From: Arsenophonus melophagi
Lineage (GTDB): Bacteria > Pseudomonadota > Gammaproteobacteria > Enterobacterales > Enterobacteriaceae
Direction: 5' to 3'
NCBI GenBank assembly: GCA_032378655.1
Contig: JAVYJS010000004.1
Coordinates: 1 to 64,000, forward strand
DNA: 64,000 nt
Shown here: positions 38,766 through 46,411 of the stretch, piece by piece
Numbering within the stretch: the first letter of the stretch is position 1
Layout of the letters: every line of letters starts with the position of its first letter
Notes under the pieces: generated by a model
What the model saw: only the letters and a program-made list of their open reading frames with translations
Told to the model about the DNA's origin: nothing
Database searches by the model: none
Made by a program: the position numbers and the translations under genes

Positions 38766-39224
38766 ATGATGCACGAATGGCAAAAATCTAAAGCTTCATC
38801 CTTAAGTATTCTCGCCATCGCTGGAGTTGAGCCATACCAAGAAAAGCCAGGTGAAGAGTATATGAACGCAGGTCAACTAAAATATTTTAGGGTTATTCTA
38901 GAAGCATGGCGTAATCAACTCAGAGATGAAGTAGACCGCACTGTAACGTATATGCAAGATGAAGCAGCAAATTTCCCTGATCCCGTTGATAGAGCATCAC
39001 AGGAAGAGGAATTTAATCTTGAGTTACGTAACCGCGATCGCGAACGTAAGTTGATTAAAAAAATTGAGAAAACAATTAAAAAAATTGATGATGAGGATTT
39101 TGGTTATTGTGCAAGCTGTGGAGTTGAAATAGGCATCCATCGCTTAGAAGCTCGTCCAACAGCTGATTTATGTTTTGATTGCAAAACACTAGCTGAATTA
39201 CGCGAAAAACAGTTGGCTGGTTAA
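38766..39224 (+). CDS. dksA: RNA polymerase-binding regulator DksA
   Basis: Enters the RNA polymerase secondary channel and, with ppGpp, shifts initiation away from rRNA promoters. The coiled-coil tip carries DEAANFPDPVDRA with its acidic residues, and the zinc finger has CASC and CFDC. It has 152 residues (151 in E. coli). ATG at 38766 or 38769 is possible; GGAG precedes both. Tandem repeats lie in its leader region. gluQ, its usual downstream neighbour, is decayed. Confidence 0.97.
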   Translation: MMHEWQKSKASSLSILAIAGVEPYQEKPGEEYMNAGQLKYFRVILEAWRNQLRDEVDRTVTYMQDEAANFPDPVDRASQEEEFNLELRNRDRERKLIKKIEKTIKKIDDEDFGYCASCGVEIGIHRLEARPTADLCFDCKTLAELREKQLAG

Positions 39225-39238
39225 CTAAATGATTATAG

Positions 39239-39280
39239 TTGTACCTTAAAAATAAGGTACAAAAGTGTACCTTACTTTTA
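39239..39280 (+). terminator. Alternative hairpins after dksA
   Basis: TTGTACCTTA (39239-39248) pairs with TAAGGTACAA (39253-39262), a 10-bp stem with loop AAAA, 14 bp after the stop codon. A third copy, GTACCTTA (about 39267-39275), can pair with the same right arm instead and is followed by CTTTTATC. It is likely the dksA terminator, with two competing forms. Confidence 0.55.
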
Positions 39281-39315
39281 TCAAAGTGTAATTCATTAAT
39301 TATTAATTACTCAGG

Positions 39316-39480
39316 TTTTATTAAGTAGGGGCTTCTTATGCACCTTCTTCAAAGGTAATTTACATTTAAGATCATGAATTATATGAACAATAACTCATAT
39401 TCAAATCATTCACGTTTGATGTGAAGACACAGTAAGAACAAGCACCAAACCCAGGAGTAATGGTTCAAGTCTAAATCAGA
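39316..39480 (+). pseudogene. gluQ: Relic of gluQ, glutamyl-Q tRNA(Asp) synthetase
   Basis: From 39340 the frame reads Ala-Pro-Ser-Ser-Lys, a one-base gain or loss, then Asn-Leu-His-Leu-Arg-Ser-stop-Ile-Ile-stop-Thr-Ile-Thr-His-Ile-Gln. This matches Ala-Pro-Ser-Pro-Ser-Gly-Glu-Leu-His-Phe-Gly-Ser-Leu-Ile-Ala-Ala-Leu-Gly-Ser-Tyr-Leu-Gln, the ATP-binding HIGH-like start of E. coli GluQ-RS. Further on, Val-stop-Cys-Glu-Asp matches Val-Arg-Ile-Glu-Asp. There are three stop codons in about 90 bp. dksA-gluQ is the E. coli order and orientation. GluQ-RS attaches glutamate to queuosine in tRNA-Asp. Confidence 0.72.
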
Positions 39481-39504
39481 CTCTTGTAATATTGCTTTTT
39501 TAAT

Positions 39505-39558
39505 AAAATAAAATGAAATAATACATGCGTAAGCGCATGTATTATTTCATTTTATTTT
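39505..39558. repeat. Perfect hairpin, 25-bp stem, 4-nt loop
   Basis: Arms 39505-39529 and 39534-39558 are exact complements around TAAG. It is one of the two longest stems in the window. Long A-rich and T-rich tails surround an ATACATGCG core. It lies 25 bp beyond the readable gluQ relic. Confidence 0.9.
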
Positions 39559-39963
39559 TGCATTTTAGAGTGGATTAAAATCAATAGGTAATAGTTTTGA
39601 TTAAAACAAAAAGAAATTAAAAAGCAACTGTAGCTAACTGAAGTAAAGCGAGAAATGCTTCAATAGCTATAAAAGAAAAGATGTTTTTCCTTTATGCTGA
39701 TACCAAAGTATACAGTTCTATTTTTGAGTAAATGGATTTTTATATTTCTTCGGCGTTAAGATGATATGTCATCTGACTATGTTCATGGATGTTAAGTTTG
39801 TCCAATTTTTATGGTTTGTTTACTTTTTATATACAAGTACTGATGCTTTAATAAATAAAAGACCATTTTTAATGTCGTGAATTCACTATCCTTAATCAGT
39901 TTATATAAAATATTCATGAATAATGACCTCATAAGAAACAGGCAGTGAATATAGAAATATTTA

Positions 39964-40016
39964 TATTAAGTTTATAACTTTTAGATTTTTAAAACCTAAA
40001 AGTTATAAACTTAATA
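39964..40016. repeat. Perfect hairpin, 21-bp stem, 11-nt loop
   Basis: Arms 39964-39984 and 39996-40016. The loop is longer than in most of the set. It is about 190 bp upstream of epmA. Confidence 0.86.
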
Positions 40017-40201
40017 ATTAATGTTCAGTATCCCATTTCAACTATTAAATATAGTAGTTTTGATTCTTTAATATTCAAGTAACAGTTAGTTTTTCTAAAA
40101 AACTTTAGTGATGAGAGTAATGATATAAATATTTTTTTATTTTTCAGATAGGTAAAAAGTAATATTTATAAAAAAATTTATACTTTTCTGGAGTGTTTAT
40201 A

Positions 40202-41182
40202 ATGAGTAAGATAGTAAATTGGAAACCAAGCGCGTCTATCAGTAACTTATTAACAAGAAGTAAAATTATTGCTGAAATCAGACGTTTTTTCATAGATCGT
40301 GGAGTGCTAGAGGTTGAGACACCTATATTGAGCCAATACACGGTAACAGATGTTCATCTTGTACCGTTTGAAACGCAATTTATTTCTCCTGTAATCAATA
40401 AAGGTATCAAATTTTATATGATAACGAGCCCTGAATATCATATGAAACGTCTGATAGCAGCTGGAAGTGGTCCTATATATCAGATCATTAAAGCCTTTCG
40501 TAATAAAGAAAAAGGACGTTATCATAATCCCGAGTTTACTATGCTCAAATGGTATCGACCACATTATGACATGTATCAACTGATTGATGAGGTAGATGAT
40601 TTGTTGCAACAAATTTTTCGCTGCAATCAAGCGGAGCGAATATCATATCAACAAGCTTTTCAACGTTATCTCAATATAAATCCATTAACCCTAGAATTAG
40701 AAAAAAAACAATTGCGTGATACCGCATTAAAATTAGGTTTACATGATGCAGAAATAGAAGAAGACAAAGATGTATTGTTACATTTTTTGTTTTCAAGTGA
40801 AATTGAACCTCATTTAGGTAAAGATAAACCCATCATTATTTATCATTTCCCAGCTTCTCAAGCAGCTTTATCCAAAATTAGTAAAGAAGATCTCAGAGTT
40901 GCTGAACGATTTAAAGTCTATTTTAAGGGTATTGAGTTAGCTAATGGTTTTCAGGAGCTAAAAGATTCTCAAGAACAAAGAAAACGTTTTGAACATAATA
41001 ACAAAATGCGAAAAAACCTGGATTTACCAGTACAACCTTTTAATAAACGGCTCATTACTGTATTAGATACAGCTATTCCTGATTGCGCAGGCGTTGCTAT
41101 AGGTATTGATCGTCTAGTAATGTTGGTGCTGAGTGCAGAAAAAATCAGTGATGTTATCTCTTTTTCTATAGAGCGTGCTTAA
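40202..41182 (+). CDS. epmA: EF-P-(R)-beta-lysine ligase EpmA
   Basis: Class II lysyl-tRNA synthetase paralogue (poxA/genX) that attaches beta-lysine to elongation factor P, helping ribosomes through polyproline stretches. It matches E. coli EpmA throughout: ITSPEYHMKRL, FRNKEKGRYHNPEFTML, the KGIELANGFQEL stretch and the motif-3 GVAIGIDRLVML. It has no N-terminal anticodon-binding domain, as expected for the family. The frame opens at a GTG (40193), but the ATG at 40202 sits eight bases after GGAG and gives 326 residues (325 in E. coli). It stands alone between gaps. Confidence 0.96.
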   Translation: MSKIVNWKPSASISNLLTRSKIIAEIRRFFIDRGVLEVETPILSQYTVTDVHLVPFETQFISPVINKGIKFYMITSPEYHMKRLIAAGSGPIYQIIKAFRNKEKGRYHNPEFTMLKWYRPHYDMYQLIDEVDDLLQQIFRCNQAERISYQQAFQRYLNINPLTLELEKKQLRDTALKLGLHDAEIEEDKDVLLHFLFSSEIEPHLGKDKPIIIYHFPASQAALSKISKEDLRVAERFKVYFKGIELANGFQELKDSQEQRKRFEHNNKMRKNLDLPVQPFNKRLITVLDTAIPDCAGVAIGIDRLVMLVLSAEKISDVISFSIERA

Positions 41183-41692
41183 TACTAGTGAGTTATCAAC
41201 GATAGCATGATGCTTCTGAATTTATTGTTGATTATTATGTTGATAAATATTTTACTAAAAGTTTTAAAAAAAAATTAATCAAGGTTATATCTACCGTTTA
41301 TAGTTAGAGGTAATAAAAATTTTTTTATGTTAATTTGGTACTTAGCCAAAGTTTAAGTTTTTGTATCTGCATTGAACATTTGTTCAATGCCAGCAAGGAA
41401 TCAAATAACTATAATATGATTGACATAGCTTTATATCAGTTAACGTAAAAGCTATGCATTGCACTTGTATTACATCTATAACCTGATTAAGAATCATAAC
41501 CCATTAAATATGTTGTATTTATTAACATAGAATATTGGAGATAAAATTCTTATTTTATTGCTTTTTAAATACTACCTCAGTTACTCTAAACTTGAGAGTA
41601 GATATCTTATTATCTTGCTTTATAAGAAAAAACATGATCGTAGATTTCTAATCTAGCACAAAGCTATTAAACAGGATTGAACATAAATACTC
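41183..41692. other. Gap between epmA and tusA
   Basis: No gene seen. It contains a 9-bp hairpin GCATTGAAC/GTTCAATGC at 41369-41390, a 9-bp stem with a longer loop near 41424-41455, and a 6-7-bp one near 41581-41600. The tusA promoter should be in the last 150 bp. Confidence 0.55.
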
Positions 41693-41935
41693 ATGCACGA
41701 TATGTTTACTAACCCTAATAAAATTATTGATACGCAAGGGTTGCGTTGTCCTGAACCTCTGATGATGATCAGAAGAATAGTTCGTCAGATGACTGATAGA
41801 GAAACACTATTAATTGTTGCTGATGATCCGACTACAATTCGTGATATTCCTGTATTTTGTTGTTTTATGGAACATCAGCTTTTAGCTGAAAAAACTCAAA
41901 CACTTCCCTACCTTTTTTTGATCCGTAAAAAGTAA
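41693..41935 (+). CDS. tusA: Sulfur carrier protein TusA
   Basis: Takes persulfide sulfur from IscS and passes it through TusBCD-TusE to MnmA for 2-thiouridine in tRNA. The active cysteine is in the signature LRCPEPLMM (about residue 20), and DDPTTIRDIPVFC follows. It has 80 residues against 81 in E. coli. The context (rsmD-ftsYEX-rpoH nearby) matches the E. coli region with zntA, yhhN, yhhM and yhhL removed. Together with thiI, it suggests tRNA thiolation is retained. Confidence 0.96.
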   Translation: MHDMFTNPNKIIDTQGLRCPEPLMMIRRIVRQMTDRETLLIVADDPTTIRDIPVFCCFMEHQLLAEKTQTLPYLFLIRKK

Positions 41936-41979
41936 ATTCATACTAAAAACAAAACACGATTTTATTTCTTTCTTAATAA

Positions 41980-42019
41980 GAAAGATCTTAAAAAAAAGAA
42001 AATTTTTTTAAGATCTTTC
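41980..42019 (+). repeat. Perfect hairpin, 17-bp stem, after tusA
   Basis: Arms 41980-41996 and 42003-42019 (GAAAGATCTT followed by A7, and its complement). The left arm can also pair with TTCTTTCTT just upstream, giving a competing small hairpin. It is 44 bp after the tusA stop, so it may end that transcript. Confidence 0.8.
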
Positions 42020-42030
42020 AAGGCGAACAG

Positions 42031-42069
42031 AACATATTGTAACTACTCAGAAAGTAGTTACAATATGTT
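42031..42069. repeat. Perfect hairpin, 17-bp stem, 5-nt loop
   Basis: Arms 42031-42047 and 42053-42069 with loop CAGAA, only 11 bp after the previous long hairpin, making a tandem pair with unrelated sequences. Confidence 0.86.
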
Positions 42070-43242
42070 AAAATATATTGCTTTAGATTTTCAGATCAAG
42101 CCCTGTTCTATTAATCTAGATAAAGATTTTTGTAAAATTATTGAACAGAAATAGGTTATGCTCTTTAGCATAACATTTTTAATATCTAAAATGTTGTAGC
42201 TTGTAAATAGTATTAAACGTATCATCAGAATAAGGGATTTATCTTGAGACACAAGATACATCAAATAGCTTATTATCCAAATTATGTACCCATGATAGAT
42301 TCCTGGAATTTAAATTTTTTAAGTTTTTAATAATTAATATTAATTACCCTGTTCTGGCTAATATAATTATGGCCAGGCTTATTCGCTGCTTATACTAGAA
42401 ATAGTTACTGTGCAATAACCTGTAAACAAATGGCTCCTTAATAGCTACACGCTTTAAATAGACTGAACATTTAAGTGTTAGTACTATGGAGCTTTAAAAA
42501 TCATCCTTTAAGGGATGATACGCGTTGCTTTAATTCAAACATACAATTGTAATTGTCTTTCTCGAGTTATAGTGTTAGTTGTGATGATGTAAGTCACTTA
42601 TTAAGTGATTTCAGAAGTATACACTTTGACAAAAAGCGTATTCTTAGCGTAAAATTACTCTACGCTTCTGATTTTAAAGCTTATAACTTTTATTGGTATG
42701 TGATACTGAATACTTTAGCTTGCTTTAAAGTGATTTCCGCAGGAGCAGAAAATACTAAAGAAAGTGATAATTGATTCATAGACATGAAAGGCTATTTTGA
42801 ATCAGACATTCAAAGTGTTAATCGTACATTAAAATGTTGAGTAAAATAAAGAAAGGGAATCATAATAACTAATATAGCTATTACTATCCTAGTATAGTAT
42901 ACATTTAACTAAAATTATCAATATACTGTTCATTAATTGTAATGAATTCGTCATCTTACTAAATTACATAAATAAATTAATGAATTATCATAATTAAGCA
43001 ATATTATTATACCTCTTGTCTGATAGAGGTTCCAAGTATATGGCGCTTAGTACAAAATACAAAGCGCACCAAAAGTCTCATGCTTATATTATTCTTTAAT
43101 AGGCTTAATGATCTTATTTACCCCTTATCAAAGCTATAATAGTCATTCAGACAGTCTCTTCATCAGACTGAAGAGACTGAAGGAAAATTTCAATAACATT
43201 GCTATTTATAATTTCAGGATTGCAATCAATGTCATTGATCAA

Positions 43243-43285
43243 AGTTTAATCACTTGGCTTTCTGAAAAAGCCAAGTGATTAAACT
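43243..43285. repeat. Perfect hairpin, 19-bp stem, 5-nt loop
   Basis: Arms 43243-43261 and 43267-43285 around CTGAA, with a core CACTTGGC. It lies in the middle of the tusA-rsmD gap. Confidence 0.86.
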
Positions 43286-43801
43286 AATAATGCTTTAGGT
43301 ATATCTTATTTTCCATGTAACTTGAATGTCATCTAAAAGATGCATAGTCAACACTATTGCAGCGGTTTTGCTACCATGAATCGTGCTCTTATTGTTCCTA
43401 AAGGTCTTAGTTTTTAAAAATAAAATAATTGTATCAAGCATATTGCTCTAATTATCATTTGCGAGGGTTTTATTAGCTTTAAAATAAAAAATTGCTCATT
43501 GATATAGCAATGAGCAATTTCTACCATTGATTGATATTAATAATAGTAATAATACTAGGATTATAGTTATGAAATCATGATGCTACCTATGATTGCTTCT
43601 TACTCAACTATGTTGCGGTAAAAATTTAACTGAAGTTTTATAATAGTTTATTCTAAAACGTGAGGTTTATTATAATAAACGTCCAGAATCAATTTCACAG
43701 TTATAAGTAATATTATCATCTCTATTTTAGATTTTATACGCGTAATTTGCTGAAGCTATGCTGCTTTCCACCTAATGAATGCTATGACTCTCCTTTTCAA
43801 T

Positions 43802-43834
43802 TTTTATCTTTGCTTTTCAAAAGCAAAGATAAAA
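43802..43834. repeat. Perfect palindrome, 16-bp arms, 1-bp centre
   Basis: Arms 43802-43817 and 43819-43834 around a single C. It lies 186 bp beyond the rsmD stop (rsmD is on the minus strand). Confidence 0.86.
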
Positions 43835-43892
43835 TGCTAAATAGAAATATTTTACGCAAAAAGAAATTTTTTTGAAAAAGCTTGAAAGGAAG

Positions 43893-43925
43893 CCATGCTT
43901 TTCTCTTGTAAAGAGAAAAGCATGG
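43893..43925. repeat. Perfect hairpin, 15-bp stem, 3-nt loop
   Basis: Arms 43893-43907 and 43911-43925 around GTA, about 95 bp downstream of the rsmD stop codon on its transcript side. It could terminate rsmD, although no T-run follows on the minus strand. Confidence 0.83.
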
Positions 43926-44019
43926 GGTGAGAAAAGATTAAAAACTCAATTAAGCATAATAAAAGCCTAAACAAAACCTATTAACATTTTTAATGTTTAT
44001 TATATATCATGCTTTTGGT

Positions 44020-44601
44020 TCATGATTCATGACGGTTATAAAGACTGTAGGAAACTTTTCCTGCAACTTTTTTACGATGAAGCTGCCAATTTTTAGGTAA
44101 AGTAGCTAAATTAGCTTCTGCTTCTGCCTCAACATAGATCCAACAATTTTTAGTTAACCACCCATTCTCTTCCAAGAGAGAAGCTGTTTTTTGCAGTAGA
44201 TTTTTACGAAAAGATGGATCAAGAAAAATAACATCATAGACAGTACTGGAATGTGCTAAATAGTTTAATGTATTGCTATTAATTACTTGCACATTTTCTG
44301 CTTGTAATTGATTTAAAATAGCTACAAGTAGTTTTACTATAGGGCGTTTTAATTCAATTAAGGTAGCTGAAGCAGCATTGCGAGAAAGTGCTTCAATAGC
44401 TAAAGCGCCACTACCAGCAAAGCAGTCAAGACAGCGAGCTTCTCGAATAACAGGCATTAACCAATTAAATACAGTTTCTCTAATCCTATTTGTTGTTGGA
44501 CGTAAATCAATACTATTGTAAACAGGTAGTTTACGTCCTCTCCACTTTCCGCCAATGATACGAATTTGTCCATATGATGCAGATGGTATTTTTTTTGCCA
44601 T
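44020..44601 (-). CDS. rsmD: 16S rRNA m2G966 methyltransferase RsmD
   Basis: Methylates guanine-966 of 16S rRNA in the 30S subunit. N-terminal GQIRIIGGKWRGRKLPV, the SAM-binding LDCFAGSGALAIEAL and the motif DPSF (here FLDPSFRK; E. coli DPPF) are present. The Pro-to-Ser change in the NPPY-type catalytic motif is unusual. The frame opens at 44667, but the family start is the ATG at 44601, giving 193 residues against 198 in E. coli. It is divergent from ftsY, the E. coli arrangement. Confidence 0.94.
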   Translation of the reverse strand: MAKKIPSASYGQIRIIGGKWRGRKLPVYNSIDLRPTTNRIRETVFNWLMPVIREARCLDCFAGSGALAIEALSRNAASATLIELKRPIVKLLVAILNQLQAENVQVINSNTLNYLAHSSTVYDVIFLDPSFRKNLLQKTASLLEENGWLTKNCWIYVEAEAEANLATLPKNWQLHRKKVAGKVSYSLYNRHES

Positions 44602-44635
44602 AATTTCATAGCTTATTGATAAAAGTTTGTTAATA

Positions 44636-44673
44636 TAATAGATGCTATCAATAAATATTGATAGCATCTATTA
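44636..44673. repeat. Perfect hairpin, 17-bp stem, rsmD/ftsY divergent region
   Basis: Arms 44636-44652 and 44657-44673 around AAAT. It lies in the 158 bp between divergent rsmD and ftsY, where both promoters must be, so it could affect either leader. Confidence 0.85.
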
Positions 44674-44759
44674 GATGATAGACTGTTTAATATAGTTTAT
44701 TATCGACATGCGACTTGAAAACAGTAGAAAGTATTATACTCAATCAATAGATTATCGCA

Positions 44760-45740
44760 GTGAAAGAAATAAATAAACAAAAAAAAATACCATCGATACA
44801 ACAGCACAAAAATCTAGAAAAAGAGCATTTCTTTTCGCGCTTAAAGCATGGGTTATTAAAAACTCAGAAAAGTATTAGTGTCGATTTTTTTAGTGCTTTT
44901 CACAGCAAAAAAATCAATGATGATTTATTCAATGAATTAGAAGAACAACTTGTAATAGCTGATGTTGGAATAGAAACAACGCAAAAAATTATAGATCGCT
45001 TAACTACTCATGCTAAGCGTAAAGAGTTGAATGATGCTACAATGCTTTATGGCAAATTACGTGATGAGATGGTTAAGATTTTATCTGTTGTTGAAAAGCC
45101 ATTAATTACAGAAAATAAGTTACCTTATATAATATTGATAGTTGGGGTTAATGGGGTTGGTAAAACCACAACAATTGGTAAGTTATCCCATCAATATAAG
45201 ATGCAAGGTAAATCAATTATGTTAGCCGCTGGAGATACATTTAGAGCAGCAGCTCTTGAGCAATTACAAGTTTGGGGTGTGAGAAACAATATTCCTATTG
45301 TTGCTCAACATCTTGGTGCTGAATCTGCATCAGTTATTTTTGATGCTATTCAGTCGGCAAAAGCAAAAGGGATAGACATATTGATTGCAGATACTGCAGG
45401 ACGCTTGCAAAACAAAACCTATTTGATGGAAGAGTTAAAAAAAATTGTTAGAGTTATTCGAACCATTGATCCAGGCGCACCTCATGAAGTAATGTTAATT
45501 TTAGATGCATGTGCTGGCCAAAATGCAATTAATCAAGTTAAAAGTTTTCATGAGACAGTTAGTGTAACTGGCATTAGTTTAACTAAAATGGATGGCACCG
45601 CTAAAGGTGGTGTGATTTTTGCTATCGCTGATCAGTTTAAGATCCCAATTCGTTATATTGGGATTGGCGAAGGAATCGATGATCTCCGGCCATTTTTAGT
45701 GAACGATTTCATCGAAGCACTTTTAGTCCGAAAAGGATGA
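44760..45740 (+). CDS. ftsY: Signal recognition particle receptor FtsY
   Basis: GTPase receptor that docks SRP-ribosome complexes at the inner membrane. The N domain starts near residue 23 (FFSRLKHGLLKT). The G domain has GVNGVGKTTTIGKL, DTAGRLQNK and TKMDGTAKGG. The GTG start gives 326 residues against 497 in E. coli. The acidic A domain of about 195 residues is reduced to about 22 Lys-rich residues; E. coli tolerates its removal if the NG core and the amphipathic helix remain. It heads ftsY-ftsE-ftsX, and its stop overlaps the ftsE region. Confidence 0.96.
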   Translation: MKEINKQKKIPSIQQHKNLEKEHFFSRLKHGLLKTQKSISVDFFSAFHSKKINDDLFNELEEQLVIADVGIETTQKIIDRLTTHAKRKELNDATMLYGKLRDEMVKILSVVEKPLITENKLPYIILIVGVNGVGKTTTIGKLSHQYKMQGKSIMLAAGDTFRAAALEQLQVWGVRNNIPIVAQHLGAESASVIFDAIQSAKAKGIDILIADTAGRLQNKTYLMEELKKIVRVIRTIDPGAPHEVMLILDACAGQNAINQVKSFHETVSVTGISLTKMDGTAKGGVIFAIADQFKIPIRYIGIGEGIDDLRPFLVNDFIEALLVRKG

Positions 45741-45745
45741 AACCA

Positions 45746-46411
45746 ATGATTCGCTTTGAAGATGTTAGCACAGCGTATCGCTGTGGTAAGCAAGCATTCC
45801 AGGGAATTGATTTTCACATTCATCATGGAGAAATGGCATTTCTTTCCGGCCAGTCTGGAACTGGAAAGAGTACTGTATTAAAATTAATTTATGGTATTGA
45901 ACGTTCAAGTAATGGCCATATTTGGTTTTGTGGTCACGATATTAGCCGTTTAAAAAAATGGGAAATCCCATTTTTACGTCGACAAATAGGTATGATTTTT
46001 CAAGATTACAATTTGTTATTTGATAGAAACGTTTATGATAATGTTTCTATGCCTCTGATTATTGCCGGAACAAGCTCTAAGGATATTCGTCGTAGAGTTT
46101 ATGCTGCGCTAGATAAAGTTGGTTTACTTAATAGTGCAAAACATTATCCAATGCAATTATCAAGTGGTGAACAAAAACTGGTAGTAATAGCTAGAGCAAT
46201 TGTTAATAAACCTAATGTTTTACTAGCAGATGAACCTACTGGTAATTTAGATTATGAATTATCTAAGGGTATTATACGCTTATTTGAAGAATTTAATCGC
46301 GTTGGTGTAACCGTTTTAATTGCCACTCATAATCTAGAGCTTATTGTACATCGTCAATATGCTATTCTGACATTAACCGAAGGCAGAATAATAAGAGGCT
46401 ACAATGAATAA
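45746..46411 (+). CDS. ftsE: Cell division ABC ATPase FtsE
   Basis: With FtsX it forms a divisome ABC complex that activates peptidoglycan amidases through EnvC in E. coli. Walker A (GQSGTGKST), Walker B (VLLADEPTGNLD) and the switch His (ATHN) are normal. The ABC signature is altered: LSSGEQKLV where E. coli has LSGGEQQRV. The first in-frame ATG (45737) overlaps the AAGG site, so the ATG at 45746 (Met-Ile-Arg-Phe-Glu) is preferred, giving 221 residues. A 9-bp hairpin (45954-45975) falls in the coding sequence at Lys-Lys-Trp-Glu-Ile-Pro, where E. coli has Lys-Asn-Arg-Glu-Val-Pro. Confidence 0.95.
   Translation: MIRFEDVSTAYRCGKQAFQGIDFHIHHGEMAFLSGQSGTGKSTVLKLIYGIERSSNGHIWFCGHDISRLKKWEIPFLRRQIGMIFQDYNLLFDRNVYDNVSMPLIIAGTSSKDIRRRVYAALDKVGLLNSAKHYPMQLSSGEQKLVVIARAIVNKPNVLLADEPTGNLDYELSKGIIRLFEEFNRVGVTVLIATHNLELIVHRQYAILTLTEGRIIRGYNE

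Larger units (their letters stand above)
39481..40201. other. Gene-free gap before epmA
   Basis: pcnB and folK follow gluQ in E. coli, but I cannot read them here. The stretch holds the two long hairpins at 39505-39558 and 39964-40016 and otherwise AT-rich sequence. An ancestral block boundary (dksA region to epmA) falls in it. Confidence 0.55.
41936..44019. other. 2.1-kb hairpin-rich gap between tusA and rsmD
   Basis: zntA, yhhN, yhhM and yhhL lie here in E. coli; none is readable to me. A 73-codon frame at 42553-42774 has no recognisable similarity and probably is chance. Besides five long hairpins listed separately there are: 8-bp GTTATGCT at 42155-42174 followed by ATTTTT, an 8-bp stem near 42590, 11-bp at 43152-43179, 13-bp at 43489-43520, and 7-bp near 43664. 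Confidence 0.6.

Noticed and set aside
39440..39500. Possible tRNA T-arm (GGTTCAAGTC)
   Set aside because: No acceptor stem, anticodon arm or CCA end could be placed around it, and it overlaps or abuts the gluQ relic.
42553..42774. 73-codon frame as a possible small gene
   Set aside because: It has no recognised similarity, lies in a hairpin-rich decayed gap, and has mixed composition without a ribosome-binding site.
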